A DNA stretch of 64,000 bases, taken from NCBI GenBank assembly GCA_023268355.1, contig JALNJK010000003.1:145516-209515 (forward strand), in the 5' to 3' direction. The stretch comes from Candidatus Terraquivivens tengchongensis (GTDB lineage Archaea; Thermoproteota; Nitrososphaeria_A; Caldarchaeales; Wolframiiraptoraceae). Shown piece by piece: positions 45,422-55,332 of this stretch (position 1 is the stretch's first letter; each line of letters starts with the position of its first letter). Both the position numbers and the translations under genes were made by a program. A model generated the notes under the pieces. The model had not been told where the DNA came from. It was given only the letters and a program-made list of their open reading frames with translations, and did no database searches.

Positions 45422-46435
45422 TTATGAATAGAGGTGACATGCAACTAGATGACCAGGCCTGACCTCAAAAAGTTCCGGTTCACAATGTTCGCAAACATCC
45501 TCTTTATAAGCGCACCTCGGATGGAATCTGCACCCACTTGGAGGGTTGGCTGGACTCGGCGGCTCTCCATGGAGGATTATCCTCTTACGCTTTATCTCAG
45601 GATTTGGTATAGGAATTGCAGAGAACAAGGCTTGTGTGTATGGGTGAAGAGGAGATTTGAAGATCTCTTCGGTCTCCGCGACCTCAACGATCTTCCCAAG
45701 ATACATAACAACAACCCTTGTGCTAATAGTCTCAATTATTGATAGATCATGACTAATAAAAAGATAAGTCAACCCCATCCTTCTCTGGAGATCTTTAAAC
45801 AACTCTATTAATGATGCTCTTACTGATACATCTACGGACGACGTCGGCTCATCTAGGACGACGAATTTTGGATGTGTTATTAAAGCTCTTGCTATTGCTA
45901 TCCTCTGTTTCTGACCTCCGCTGAACTCGTGTGGATACCTATATAGATGCTCTCTCGAGAGACCGACTTTCTCAAGCATTTTTAGAACACGTTCATCAGC
46001 TTCTTTTCCTTTACAAATTCCATGAACTATTAGAGGTTCGGCGACAATATCCTTCACCAGCATCCTTGGGTTAAGCGATGTTGATGGATTTTGGTAGACT
46101 ATTTGCATATATTTCCTTAATAATTTGAGCCTCCTTCCCTTGACATTCGTGATATCGTGATTTTTTGCATTCTCTTCAATCTGTGGATTATCTGAAAGAA
46201 CCCCTTCAGGATCGAAAAAGATTTTCCCTCCATCTGGGTCGAGAAGTCTTATGACGGTCTTTCCAAAGGTGGTCTTTCCGCACCCTGATTCGCCTACAAG
46301 ACCCAAAGTCTCTCCTGACTTTATCGCTAGGGTTACGCCATCTACGGCTTTAACTTCGCCTACCTTCCTGCTAAATATTCCGCCTCTTATCGGAAAGTAT
46401 TTCTTCAGATCTACCGTGACCACCATATTTCCCAT
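45422..46435 (-). CDS. oppF: Oligopeptide ABC transporter ATPase (OppF/DppF type)
   Basis: 337 residues from ATG 46435, which has GGTGAG upstream. Walker A GESGCGKTT, signature FSGGQKQRIAIARAL, Walker B KFVVLDEPTSSVDVS and the C-terminal Opp/Dpp cysteine motif (GCRFHPRCAYKEDVC). A 30-residue insert sits between Walker A and the Q-loop (FDPEGVLSDNPQIEENAKNH). It overlaps oppD by about 65 nt. Confidence 0.92.
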   Translation of the reverse strand: MGNMVVTVDLKKYFPIRGGIFSRKVGEVKAVDGVTLAIKSGETLGLVGESGCGKTTFGKTVIRLLDPDGGKIFFDPEGVLSDNPQIEENAKNHDITNVKGRRLKLLRKYMQIVYQNPSTSLNPRMLVKDIVAEPLIVHGICKGKEADERVLKMLEKVGLSREHLYRYPHEFSGGQKQRIAIARALITHPKFVVLDEPTSSVDVSVRASLIELFKDLQRRMGLTYLFISHDLSIIETISTRVVVMYLGKIVEVAETEEIFKSPLHPYTQALFSAIPIPNPEIKRKRIILHGEPPSPANPPSGCRFHPRCAYKEDVCEHCEPELFEVRPGHLVACHLYS

Positions 46436-47615
46436 ATATCTCACCATCATAAAGCAAGCAAGCTACGTAATGATCTTCAGATACTTTGACAAGCTCGGGA
46501 ACCTCAAGTTTACAAGCCTCCCTAACGTAGGGACACCTCGGATGGAATCTGCATCCACTCGGGGGGTTCACAAGGTTTGGAATAGTCCCTGGAATCGATT
46601 TGAACGGGGAGCCCGGTCTAGGTATGGACTCTAGGAGAGCCCTTGTGTATGGGTGAAGGGGGTTATTGAAGAGCTCCTTAACAGGAGCAACTTCCACGAT
46701 GTTTCCAGCGTACATTACTGCAACTCTGTCACTTATCTCAGCTATGACTCCCATGTCATGGGTGATGTAAATTATGGACATATTGAGCTTGTTTTTTAAT
46801 CTCATGATCAAGTCAATTATTTGGGCTTGAACAGTCACGTCTAAGTTAGTGGTAGGTTCATCTGCGAGTAACAAAACAGGTGAGCAAGCCAAAGCTATGG
46901 CTATCATTATTCTTTGTTGCATTCCTCCGCTTAGCTCGTGGGGATAGGCCTCGATAATTCTTTCAGGGTCAGGTATTTCCATGAGCTTGAGGAGTTCAAT
47001 AATCTCTTCTCGAACGACATGTTTAAGTCTGCGAGTCATCAAGTTTTTGATTATAGGAATCCTCCGTAGAATTGCTAGGATTGCGGATTTCGGATTTTCA
47101 AGCATCTTTCGGTAGGCCCAAAGTTCCAGCCTCGCTCCGAATCCACTGCGCCCCCTTCTCAGCTCCCCCTCGACAAACTTTATTACGTTCTCAAGAATCT
47201 CGGGCAGTCTGTGGGAGAGTATTGCTTCAGCTATCTGATCTCCGACCCTGTAAAGTGGGTCTAGAGCAGCATTAGGTTCTTGGAAAATCATAGAGACCTC
47301 TTTACCTCTAATTCTCAGCAACTCAACCTCTTTGAGCTTGATGATATTTACAACATCTCCTTGAGCCCTTCTGAAATATACGGCTCCACCCTCAACCCTA
47401 CCTGGAGAAGGAGTTAAGGCTATTATCGTGAAGGCGGTTACGGATTTTCCACTCCCAGTCTCACCCACGATTCCTAGAGTCTCGCCCTTTCTCAGCTTTA
47501 GGTTCGCCCTCTCAACGGCCTTCACTATGCCCTCATACGTATAGAATCGGACGACTAAGTCCTTGACACTCAACAATTCTTCATTATCTAAGGTTTCTAG
47601 AGTCAGCCTCTTCAC
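46371..47615 (-). CDS. oppD: Oligopeptide ABC transporter ATPase (OppD/DppD type)
   Basis: 414 residues, longer than the usual 330 because of an insert of about 70 residues between the Q-loop and the signature (after RLPEILENVIKFVEGELRRG). Walker A GETGSGKS, signature LSGGMQQRIMIAIALA, Walker B LLLADEPTTNLDVT, and the Opp-type C-terminal cysteines GCRFHPRCPYVREAC. Pairs with OppF to drive the importer. Confidence 0.92.
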   Translation of the reverse strand: MKRLTLETLDNEELLSVKDLVVRFYTYEGIVKAVERANLKLRKGETLGIVGETGSGKSVTAFTIIALTPSPGRVEGGAVYFRRAQGDVVNIIKLKEVELLRIRGKEVSMIFQEPNAALDPLYRVGDQIAEAILSHRLPEILENVIKFVEGELRRGRSGFGARLELWAYRKMLENPKSAILAILRRIPIIKNLMTRRLKHVVREEIIELLKLMEIPDPERIIEAYPHELSGGMQQRIMIAIALACSPVLLLADEPTTNLDVTVQAQIIDLIMRLKNKLNMSIIYITHDMGVIAEISDRVAVMYAGNIVEVAPVKELFNNPLHPYTRALLESIPRPGSPFKSIPGTIPNLVNPPSGCRFHPRCPYVREACKLEVPELVKVSEDHYVACLLYDGEIYGKYGGHGRSEEILSDKRRNI

Positions 47616-48532
47616 TTCCTCCGGATCATTGGATCTAATACGTCTCTAAATGCGTCTCCGAGAAGATTCCAGCCCATAACAAACAGGAAGAGGAAAAGCC
47701 CAGGAATCACATACACGTGCCAATATGCAAATGGATTCCCGGATGTCCCAGTAATCCAGTTTCTTGAGAGAGAGATAAGCTGACCCCAGTCCGCATATCC
47801 TTCAGGCGCTCCTAAACCTAAGAAGCTTAATGCAGCAGCGGTTATCACTATCGCGCCTATATCAAGCGAGGCTACTATCAGGAGTGGAAAAACTGCGTTA
47901 GGTAGGACGTGCCTAACTATGATCCTGAAATCTGAGCAACCTATGGCCTTTGCCGCCTCTACAAAATCCTCTGAAGTTATTCTTAGAAATTCCCCTCTAA
48001 TAAGCCGAGCATAGGTAGGCCATCCAACCAAGATTAATGCGAGTGTTATGCTATCTAATCCAGGGCCGAATGCAACAACTAACGCCATAGCAAGTATCAG
48101 CCCTGGAAACGCTAGTATTATGTCTGTTAAACGCATAAGCACCTCGTCTACAACTCCTTTATAGTAGCCCGCCAAGCTTCCAACAATGATTCCTATAAGA
48201 GCGCTTACGGCAACAACTAAAACCCCGATCCTGTAAGCCGTCCTAGTCCCCCAAATCACACCATAGTATAGATCGTACTGCCCTTCGGTTGTTCCAAAGG
48301 GATGTTCTAGATTTGGGGGTTGTGGTTCCGGGAAGTAGCCTGATCTGGGAATGATGTACGGATCACGCCCGGGCCGCGGGGGTGCGAGCACCGGAGCTGT
48401 TATGGCTATGATCGTGAAAAAGATGATTATTACTAATCCTGCTAAGGACAGCGGGTTTTCCCTGATTCTTCTTACAATAAACTTTAACTCTTTAAGCCTG
48501 GGACTTTCTTTTGTCTCTACTCTTGTTTTCAT
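47612..48532 (-). CDS. oppC: Oligopeptide ABC transporter permease (OppC/DppC type)
   Basis: 306 residues with an N-terminal helix and five more membrane helices, the EAAKAIGCSDFRIIVRHVLPN coupling loop and the LGAPEGYADWGQLIS tail. Coupled to oppD by a 4-nt overlap. Confidence 0.93.
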   Translation of the reverse strand: MKTRVETKESPRLKELKFIVRRIRENPLSLAGLVIIIFFTIIAITAPVLAPPRPGRDPYIIPRSGYFPEPQPPNLEHPFGTTEGQYDLYYGVIWGTRTAYRIGVLVVAVSALIGIIVGSLAGYYKGVVDEVLMRLTDIILAFPGLILAMALVVAFGPGLDSITLALILVGWPTYARLIRGEFLRITSEDFVEAAKAIGCSDFRIIVRHVLPNAVFPLLIVASLDIGAIVITAAALSFLGLGAPEGYADWGQLISLSRNWITGTSGNPFAYWHVYVIPGLFLFLFVMGWNLLGDAFRDVLDPMIRRK

Positions 48533-48539
48533 CGCAGTT

Positions 48540-49583
48540 TCACCTTAGCCTAATTCTTGGATCTATGTATGCATAAAGGATGTCTACTATTAGGTTAGCT
48601 ATTACGAAGATGAGCCCTGCGAATAAGGCAAATCCCAACACGGCAGGTATATCAAGCTGAGTCGCAGCGTGGGCCGCAAAGTATCCAACACCCTTAAATT
48701 CGAATACGGTCTCGGTGATTACCATCCCCGAAAGCATTCCGGCCGTAAGCAATCCTGAAATTGTTACCACTGGTATCAAAGCGTTTTTAGTGGCATGTTT
48801 ATCAATGACCGTCTTACTATCTAGACCTCTAGCCCTGGCGGCGATTATATAGGTCTTTCCAAGTTGTTCAAGCATGCTTGAACGCATCACCCTCATTATC
48901 AACGCCACGTTGATCGTCGTCAAGGTTATGACTGGGAGAACCAGATGGGATAAGGCATCAATGAAAACATCACCGTTAAGATTCAGGATTGCATCAATGG
49001 TATAAAGTCCCGTGTAAGCTTTAAACTTCCCAGAACGTATCATTGCCTCAGCCCAAGGGCTTAACCTTCCAGGCGGGAAAATGCCAAATCCACCATAGAA
49101 TACGGCCATCAAAATTATTCCAAGCCAGAATGCTGGGAGCGACCAGCCGACTATAGCCATGACCCTTGTTACGTGGTCTATTACAGTATCCTTTTTCACA
49201 GCTGATATCTTTCCTAAGAATATACCGAGAACGATTGTCAAAGGAGCGGAATATAAAACTAACTCGGCAGTTGCAGGAAACCTCGTTATCAGCGCTTCCA
49301 AAACTGGCATGTGAAGTGATTGAGACCAACCAAGATTCCCTTGAAGAACTTGACTCAACCAACCAAAATATTGGACGTAAAAGGGCTGGTCTAATCCATA
49401 TTTTTTTATAATCTCCTCAACGAATCTTATCTGTCTTGGGTCCCGTATATAAAGAGAGGCGCGCTCGATTGGGTCGAATAACTGGGTTACCCCGAAGATC
49501 AAAAGGGATATGCCCAAAAGTGTGGGTATGACCAATATTAACCTACGAATAAGGAATGTTCGGAGGTTTGTACTCAAGTTCAA
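48540..49583 (-). CDS. oppB: Oligopeptide ABC transporter permease (OppB/DppB type)
   Basis: 347 residues. FLIRRLILVIPTLLGISLLIF at the start and the coupling loop IIAARARGLDSKTVIDKHATKNALIPVVT are the OppB hallmarks; six helices. It starts 87 bp after the binding-protein gene. Confidence 0.93.
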   Translation of the reverse strand: MNLSTNLRTFLIRRLILVIPTLLGISLLIFGVTQLFDPIERASLYIRDPRQIRFVEEIIKKYGLDQPFYVQYFGWLSQVLQGNLGWSQSLHMPVLEALITRFPATAELVLYSAPLTIVLGIFLGKISAVKKDTVIDHVTRVMAIVGWSLPAFWLGIILMAVFYGGFGIFPPGRLSPWAEAMIRSGKFKAYTGLYTIDAILNLNGDVFIDALSHLVLPVITLTTINVALIMRVMRSSMLEQLGKTYIIAARARGLDSKTVIDKHATKNALIPVVTISGLLTAGMLSGMVITETVFEFKGVGYFAAHAATQLDIPAVLGFALFAGLIFVIANLIVDILYAYIDPRIRLR

Positions 49584-49670
49584 CTTTTAACGAATTTGAC
49601 TGCATATTTAAGTGTTATTTTACGTTTCGATGACAATAAGAATAAAAAAAGGTGTTATTATGGTTATGTA

Positions 49671-51551
49671 CTATTCGTACCCCTTTGATAGGGCATAGAA
49701 GTAGATGCCTGGATATATTGGGTTATAGTACCATCCTTGGACCCAATCGCGCTCGTAGTGGCGGCCAAGTGGTTGCTGTAATACGACGCTTGGCACGTCT
49801 TCATAATATATCGCCTGTAGTTCATAGTAGATCTCTCTTCTCTTAGCTGAATCTGTCTCAGTGATTCCTTTCTCGATTAGCTCGTCTACGTGCGGGTTAC
49901 TGTACTTCTGCCATGCAGCAAAAGCTCCGGAGGAATGCATGAATGGATGTACGAAGTTATGTGGATCAGGATAGTCTGCCAACCATCCTATGATGAATAT
50001 TGGTAATTGCCCTCTTACCATGGCCCTTAAATAAGTTGGCCACTCTACGCCTCTGATGTAAATCTTGAACTTCGGATTGAGACTTTCGATGTTTTCCTTT
50101 AAAATCTCGGCGGCGATCTTACGTGGAATGTTTCCAACGTTATATAGTATCTCAATGTAGAATCCTTTCTCCCAGACCTCTCCGTTCCAGGCTTTCTTAA
50201 AGTATTCCTCGGACTTAGCTAAATCAAACTCGTATTTCGGTTGGTCGGGGTTGTAGAAAGGTAACCCTTTCGGTACTGGGCCGGGTATTTGCTCAGCCTC
50301 ACCCATCCATGCTTGCTCGATATAGGTCTTCCAGTCAAATGCATAGGCAAATGCTTTTCTGACATTTACATCGCTGAAAAAGTCCGGTGGGATTCCTTTC
50401 CCATCAAGCTTTCCGCTCCCTATATATGGGCTATTAGGATCTACTTCAAATGTGAAGAACAGGGCATCTATAGCTATTTGAGGTAGATTAGTGACGTATC
50501 GTATCCCCTCCGCCCCCTCAAGCTCTTTTATGTATTGTCGTGGGACGTACACGATGTCGGCATCTCCTTGCAGGAACATCAGCTTTCTAGTACTCCATTC
50601 ATCAACTTTCTTGATTATGGCCCTCTCTACCTTGGCAGGTCCCCGCCAGTAGTCATTAAACCTAACCAGTGAGACCTCTTTACCGTGCTCCCATTTTTCA
50701 AGCATAAATGGACCTGATCCGCAGTCTGCCTCTTGAAGCTCCGGGACCTCTGGATTATGATATTTTGCAAATACATTAGCCCAGTTGTCTTTGTTTCCAG
50801 GCCATGCCCCATGTTTAATTGCGCATTCCTTGTCAATTATACTTGACCAGGTCTGGCTTAGTATCTGGAAGAATGTCGTCGTCGGGAATGGTTTTTCTAA
50901 GTGAAACACCACGTTACCTCCTTCTATCTCGACCGCTTTGTCAATCATCTCACCTATGCGCGCAGCATCATCCGGATCTGATAGGTTGCCGAGGTCCACA
51001 AGTGTTTCAACTCCCAGCAGGGGTTCAAGTAGCATCCATACGGGACCACCGTCTCTTTCTTGAATCATAGCTCGCTCAAAAGAATATTCCACATCCTCAG
51101 GGGTTATCATGCCGCCGTCGTGAGTCTTTATTCCATCTCTGATGGGGAATATTATTGTCAGACCATTATCCTTGATCAACCCATTCTCTACTGATGGGAC
51201 TTCCTTGGCGATTAACGGTATAAACTGGTCAAGTTTTTCTCTATCAAAGAATATTAACGTCTCATATATGTTAAAGATCACCTCACCACTTGCAGTGTCG
51301 TATGCCCATGCTGGGTCGAGTGTTTCAGGTTCTCCTATAGTTGCCTCAATTATTGTATCTGGATTCTTTATCGGAGGCTTTGTTGGTGAAGTAATTGTGG
51401 TTGTTGGTGTTACCGTTACGGTGGTCGTTACCTGTTGGGTCGTCGTAGCCATATATACTCCAAAACTGATTCCCGCCGCAGCTATCACTATGGCAACAAT
51501 CACCAGCGCAACAGCTTTGCTTATTCCACTAACGTTCTCCTTTACCATCAA
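49671..51551 (-). CDS. oppA: Oligopeptide-binding protein of an ABC transporter (SBP_bac_5)
   Basis: 626 residues. An N-terminal membrane anchor (AVALVIVAIVIAAAGISFGVYM) and a Thr-rich stalk (TTTVTVTPTTTITSPT) tether it outside the cell. The binding domain shows IEATIGEPETLDPAWAYDTASGEVIFNIYETL and the later NVRKAFAYAFDW and YVRP-type YVPRQYIKEL segments of family 5 proteins. Ligand may be peptides or oligosaccharides, since archaeal Opp systems vary. Confidence 0.93.
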   Translation of the reverse strand: MMVKENVSGISKAVALVIVAIVIAAAGISFGVYMATTTQQVTTTVTVTPTTTITSPTKPPIKNPDTIIEATIGEPETLDPAWAYDTASGEVIFNIYETLIFFDREKLDQFIPLIAKEVPSVENGLIKDNGLTIIFPIRDGIKTHDGGMITPEDVEYSFERAMIQERDGGPVWMLLEPLLGVETLVDLGNLSDPDDAARIGEMIDKAVEIEGGNVVFHLEKPFPTTTFFQILSQTWSSIIDKECAIKHGAWPGNKDNWANVFAKYHNPEVPELQEADCGSGPFMLEKWEHGKEVSLVRFNDYWRGPAKVERAIIKKVDEWSTRKLMFLQGDADIVYVPRQYIKELEGAEGIRYVTNLPQIAIDALFFTFEVDPNSPYIGSGKLDGKGIPPDFFSDVNVRKAFAYAFDWKTYIEQAWMGEAEQIPGPVPKGLPFYNPDQPKYEFDLAKSEEYFKKAWNGEVWEKGFYIEILYNVGNIPRKIAAEILKENIESLNPKFKIYIRGVEWPTYLRAMVRGQLPIFIIGWLADYPDPHNFVHPFMHSSGAFAAWQKYSNPHVDELIEKGITETDSAKRREIYYELQAIYYEDVPSVVLQQPLGRHYERDWVQGWYYNPIYPGIYFYALSKGYE

Positions 51552-51768
51552 GCCTTTTTAATTAGCTACTCGTTTTAAAAGTTTTTCGTAGAATGTTTCC
51601 ACTTCGAGATTCGTCATTTTGAAGCAACGAATTATGTGTAAAATCCCTTCAATTATTATTTCTGTACATTGTGCCCCCGATATATGTAAATCTTTTAACC
51701 TTAATGCATTTTCTCCAGAATCCTTCTGAATTCTCGTGAAGCTTATTAGTTAGGAATAAAAGTTATTA

Positions 51769-53076
51769 GTGATGACGTTAGCAACAAGACGAGAACATTC
51801 TACTATTTGGATAGAGAAGTACAGACCGAAGAGGATTTCGGAAATAATTGGTAACAAAGAAGCAATAGAAGCGTTCCTTAACTGGATGGCATCTTGGGAG
51901 AAGGGGAAGCCATCCAAAAAGGCAGCATTTTTATATGGACCCGCTGGTGTTGGCAAAACATCGCTAGTTATAGCATACGCTACAGAAAAAGGATATGATT
52001 TAGTTGAGGTAAATGCTAGCGATTGGAGGACTGCCGAGAAGATTAAGACGATCGTAGGCTCCGCTTGCGAGTTCGCGACACTAAATGGTATGAGGAAGAG
52101 AATAATCTTGATTGACGAAGTGGATGGCATAGCAGGTCAAGAGGACGCCGGAGGGATACCGGCCATAAAGGATGCAATAGAGAAAACTAAGGTGCCTATA
52201 GTACTCGTTGCGAACGACCCATGGAACCAGAGGTTAGCTACAATAAGGGAAATGTGCGAAATGATAGAATTCAAGCATGTACACAAGCAACTCATAATTT
52301 CTCATTTGAGAAAGATATGCACATTAGAAGGTCTGGAATGTAGTGATGATGTACTGAAAGCGATAGCAGAAAGGTCAAATGGTGATGTAAGGTCCGCGAT
52401 AAATGACCTTCAAGCACTGGCGATGGCAGGGCCGAAGATAGACGGTTCGACACTGGCAGCGTTGGGTTACAGAGATAGGGTCAAGGAGATATTCTCAGCA
52501 CTAGTTCAGGTATTCCATGCAAAAAGCATCAAAGAGGCATGGGCCTCAACGGAAAACATTGATGTGGATATTGATACCTTTTTCAACTGGATCTTAGACA
52601 ACGTTCCACAACAACTGACGGACCATGAAGACCTTGCGCATGCCATGGACTTTCTTGCAAAGGCTGACCTTTATCTTGCAAAGATAAAGAAAATGCAAAG
52701 ATGGGGTTTGCTTAGATACGCAGTGCCCATAATGACTGGCGGTATTGCGATTTCTAAGAGGAAAACACCAAAGGGTTTTGTTAAATTCTCATTCCCACAA
52801 AAGATTAGGATGCTTCAGGCTACAAAACATGAAAGGGAACTAAGGAATGCTGTGTCTAGTAAGATAGCGTCAAAATGTCACATGTCGTCATATAAGGCAA
52901 ACATTGAGATGCTTCCTTTTTTGAGCTTCATGGTCAAAAACAACGGCAACATTGCAAAAGATCTTATGAGGTTCTTCGAACTGTCAGGTTCCGAACTCTC
53001 GTTCTTATCAGGGAAGCCAGAAGAGGTTAAGGAGGTAAAAGCGACAAAGTCTAAGAAAACATCTTCTACTAAGTAG
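51769..53076 (+). CDS. rfcL: Replication factor C large subunit
   Basis: 435 residues. IEKYRPKRISEIIGNKEAIEAF, Walker A GPAGVGKTSL, Walker B ILIDEVDGI, and a basic C-terminal tail (KATKSKKTSSTK) where PCNA contacts are usual. Partner of RfcS. Start is GTG 51769 or ATG 51772. Its end overlaps the wHTH gene by 8 nt on the other strand. The 217 bp upstream hold only two divergent AT-rich promoters. Confidence 0.94.
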   Translation: MMTLATRREHSTIWIEKYRPKRISEIIGNKEAIEAFLNWMASWEKGKPSKKAAFLYGPAGVGKTSLVIAYATEKGYDLVEVNASDWRTAEKIKTIVGSACEFATLNGMRKRIILIDEVDGIAGQEDAGGIPAIKDAIEKTKVPIVLVANDPWNQRLATIREMCEMIEFKHVHKQLIISHLRKICTLEGLECSDDVLKAIAERSNGDVRSAINDLQALAMAGPKIDGSTLAALGYRDRVKEIFSALVQVFHAKSIKEAWASTENIDVDIDTFFNWILDNVPQQLTDHEDLAHAMDFLAKADLYLAKIKKMQRWGLLRYAVPIMTGGIAISKRKTPKGFVKFSFPQKIRMLQATKHERELRNAVSSKIASKCHMSSYKANIEMLPFLSFMVKNNGNIAKDLMRFFELSGSELSFLSGKPEEVKEVKATKSKKTSSTK

Positions 53077-53323
53077 AGTTATAAAGCATCCGCATGAGTG
53101 TCTCGGAATCATAAAGTCTGAACATTCTAACCCTACCGAATTTCCTTTCCTTCACCAAACCTAGCGATTCCATTTCTTTTAGGTAAACATTCACGACCTT
53201 ATAGTTAAGCGATGTGTGCCTTATTATCTTAGATATGTTTGCCTCTCCAAACTTCGCAAGAGTCTCCAGTATCTTCCTCCTCCCTCTTGAAAGGGACATC
53301 AAGCTTTTCATGTGACCATTCAA
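53069..53323 (-). CDS. Winged-helix DNA-binding protein coupled to cdc6
   Basis: 84 residues: GRRKILETLAKFGEANISKIIRHTSLNYKVVNVYLKEMESLGLVKERKFGRVRMFRLY is one complete winged helix of the ArsR/PhoU-like kind. It starts inside the cdc6 stop (4-nt overlap), so both are co-translated. Could aid origin binding or control cdc6; unproven. Confidence 0.8.
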   Translation of the reverse strand: MNGHMKSLMSLSRGRRKILETLAKFGEANISKIIRHTSLNYKVVNVYLKEMESLGLVKERKFGRVRMFRLYDSETLMRMLYNST

Positions 53324-54498
53324 AGCTCTACGTTCCCACCTTCTAGTAGCTTCGTCAACTCATGCTGAAGTATTGAGACTGGTATTTCAGGTAGCGTTAT
53401 GTACGACCTACGCCCCCTTATACCTTCACTGGATACTTTTATCCTTATTATGCCCTGGTCCTCGAGCTTTTGGAGATATTCCCAGAAGCGTGTGTATGCC
53501 TTGGGCTGGACCTTGTACTCTTCACACACGAGCCTGTAAAGCTCGTTCAACTCTGATGAGGTGGTGTATGCTTTCTCGTTCGAGGCTAAGGCCCTAGTTA
53601 CTGCTAGGAGTATTAGCTTTTCATGTAATGAGAGATACGCCAGGTTCTCCTTCTTTATCGCAGGGTATATGCTGGCTGCGGCTTTCCTTACGTGCTCGGG
53701 CGTTACAATATCGCACCCTTCAGCCTCAGCGTACTTTCCGCTCCTCCAAAGTGTCTCGATGGCATACCTTGCATCACCTCTCTCGCTAGCTAGGTCTGCT
53801 ATCAACCTTATCGATTCTTCTAAGATGACGTTGTCAAAGAATGCCTCGGAAGCCCTATAGCTCAGTATATCGTAAAGCTGGGCAGCATTATATTCTGGAA
53901 GGTGCACTATGTTGCTAAGCATCCCGACCCTTGCGCCGCTTTCTAACATGTTTAATATCTCAGGGTTTCTCACGATGAATATGAAGGAAAGTCTAGACAT
54001 CCTGTCATCCCTATCTTCGCCAATCTTCATTAGGAAATAGAACGGGTCTGACCCTTCTTCTTTTATCAGAACTTCTAAATCGTCGAGTGCCAAGATGATG
54101 TAGAGATCGTTCTCTGCGAGATAATTTAGAAGCCCATGCATCAGCTCCTCTGTCGAATATCCCCTCGAAGGTAGCGGTATCTTGAGATATTCCACAACTC
54201 TCTTGAGTATAGTGAAAAGTGTCCTATTCACGCGACAGTTTACATGAATGTATTTAAGGTTCATTTGTTTATTCTTAGCCTCAACCTCCATTTGTTTGCC
54301 AAAAAGCTTCGCCATCGCTGTCTTGCCCGTACCAGCCGAGCCGGATATTATCGCCCTAACCGAGATGTTTTGCTTGCCCTTCAGGATGCCGCTGAAGAAC
54401 GCTTTTAGGAGGCGTAACTCGTTCTCCCTATGCGGAAGGACGGGCGGGACGTACTCCAGCGACAGCTTACTCTCGTCCTTGAATATCCTCATTCCCAT
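53320..54498 (-). CDS. cdc6: Orc1/Cdc6 replication initiator
   Basis: 392 residues. N-terminal YVPPVLPHRENELRLL, Walker A GSAGTGKTAMAK, Walker B ILALDDLEVL, sensor VRNPEIL and a C-terminal winged helix (KAYTTSSELNELYRLVCEEYKVQPKAYTRFWEYLQKLED). It marks replication origins and loads MCM. No origin-recognition-box repeats were seen in the 114-bp gap to dph6. Confidence 0.95.
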   Translation of the reverse strand: MGMRIFKDESKLSLEYVPPVLPHRENELRLLKAFFSGILKGKQNISVRAIISGSAGTGKTAMAKLFGKQMEVEAKNKQMNLKYIHVNCRVNRTLFTILKRVVEYLKIPLPSRGYSTEELMHGLLNYLAENDLYIILALDDLEVLIKEEGSDPFYFLMKIGEDRDDRMSRLSFIFIVRNPEILNMLESGARVGMLSNIVHLPEYNAAQLYDILSYRASEAFFDNVILEESIRLIADLASERGDARYAIETLWRSGKYAEAEGCDIVTPEHVRKAAASIYPAIKKENLAYLSLHEKLILLAVTRALASNEKAYTTSSELNELYRLVCEEYKVQPKAYTRFWEYLQKLEDQGIIRIKVSSEGIRGRRSYITLPEIPVSILQHELTKLLEGGNVEL

Positions 54499-54612
54499 TA
54501 AATGAAAACATTACACCTAAAATTAAATTATAGAGCAAGCTGAAAATGGACATATTCCCAGATAATGTCGCTAGTAGGCATAGGTTAATATTACTGAAAA
54601 CTGCTCGATTGG

Positions 54613-55332
54613 TTGAGAAAATCCGCTTTGAAGGTTGCAGCCCTCTTTAGCGGCGGAAAGGACAGCACATACGCCGTATACAGGGCATTACTCGAAGGCA
54701 ACTCCGTAGAGTACCTAGTGACCGTCGTAACGAGCAACCCAAATTCTTGGATGTTCCATAGGATAAACGTCGAGATGACACGATACCAGGCCGATGCCAT
54801 TGGTATAAAACAGATAATGGTACCTAGCATGGGTATAAAGGAGAAAGAGGTCGAGGACCTAAAAGTTGCGCTAAAAGGACTGAGCGACGTGGAAGGTCTG
54901 GTATCGGGAGTCATCGCGAGCCGTTACCAGAGGAGCAGAATTGAGAAGATTTGCGACGAACTCGGGCTTAAGTGTATCGCGCCGCTTTGGGGCATGGAAC
55001 CGGAAAGATTACTTCGTGAACAGTATGCTTTAAGGTTCGAGACCATAGTAACATCAGTTTCGGCTGAAGGTCTTGACAAAAGTTGGTTGGGTAGGAAGCT
55101 AGATGAGGCCGCGATAGAAGAGTTACGCCGTTTAAACGAAAAGTTTGGAATAAACATGTGCTTCGAAGGTGGCGAAGGTGAGACCTTCGTCCTCGACTGC
55201 CCCATCTTCAGAAAAAAACTTAGGGTGAAAGAAGCGGTCAAAAAGTGGTTCGGTGATTGGGGCGTTTACGAAATACTCAGCCTAGAATGTGTGGATAAGG
55301 TACAATCATCACCTAGTCAAGTACCTCCATGA
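54613..55332 (+). CDS. dph6: Diphthine-ammonia ligase Dph6 (PP-loop ATPase)
   Basis: 239 residues. The PP-loop SGGKDSTYAVYRA, GMEPERLLREQY and FEGGEGETFVLDCPIF match Dph6, which makes diphthamide on elongation factor 2 from ammonium and ATP. TTG start at 54613 is assumed. Convergent with the ABC permease, 24-nt tail overlap. Confidence 0.9.
   Translation: MRKSALKVAALFSGGKDSTYAVYRALLEGNSVEYLVTVVTSNPNSWMFHRINVEMTRYQADAIGIKQIMVPSMGIKEKEVEDLKVALKGLSDVEGLVSGVIASRYQRSRIEKICDELGLKCIAPLWGMEPERLLREQYALRFETIVTSVSAEGLDKSWLGRKLDEAAIEELRRLNEKFGINMCFEGGEGETFVLDCPIFRKKLRVKEAVKKWFGDWGVYEILSLECVDKVQSSPSQVPP

Noticed and set aside
54499..54612. Replication origin next to cdc6
   Set aside because: No origin-recognition-box repeats and no AT-rich element with paired sites found in the gap.
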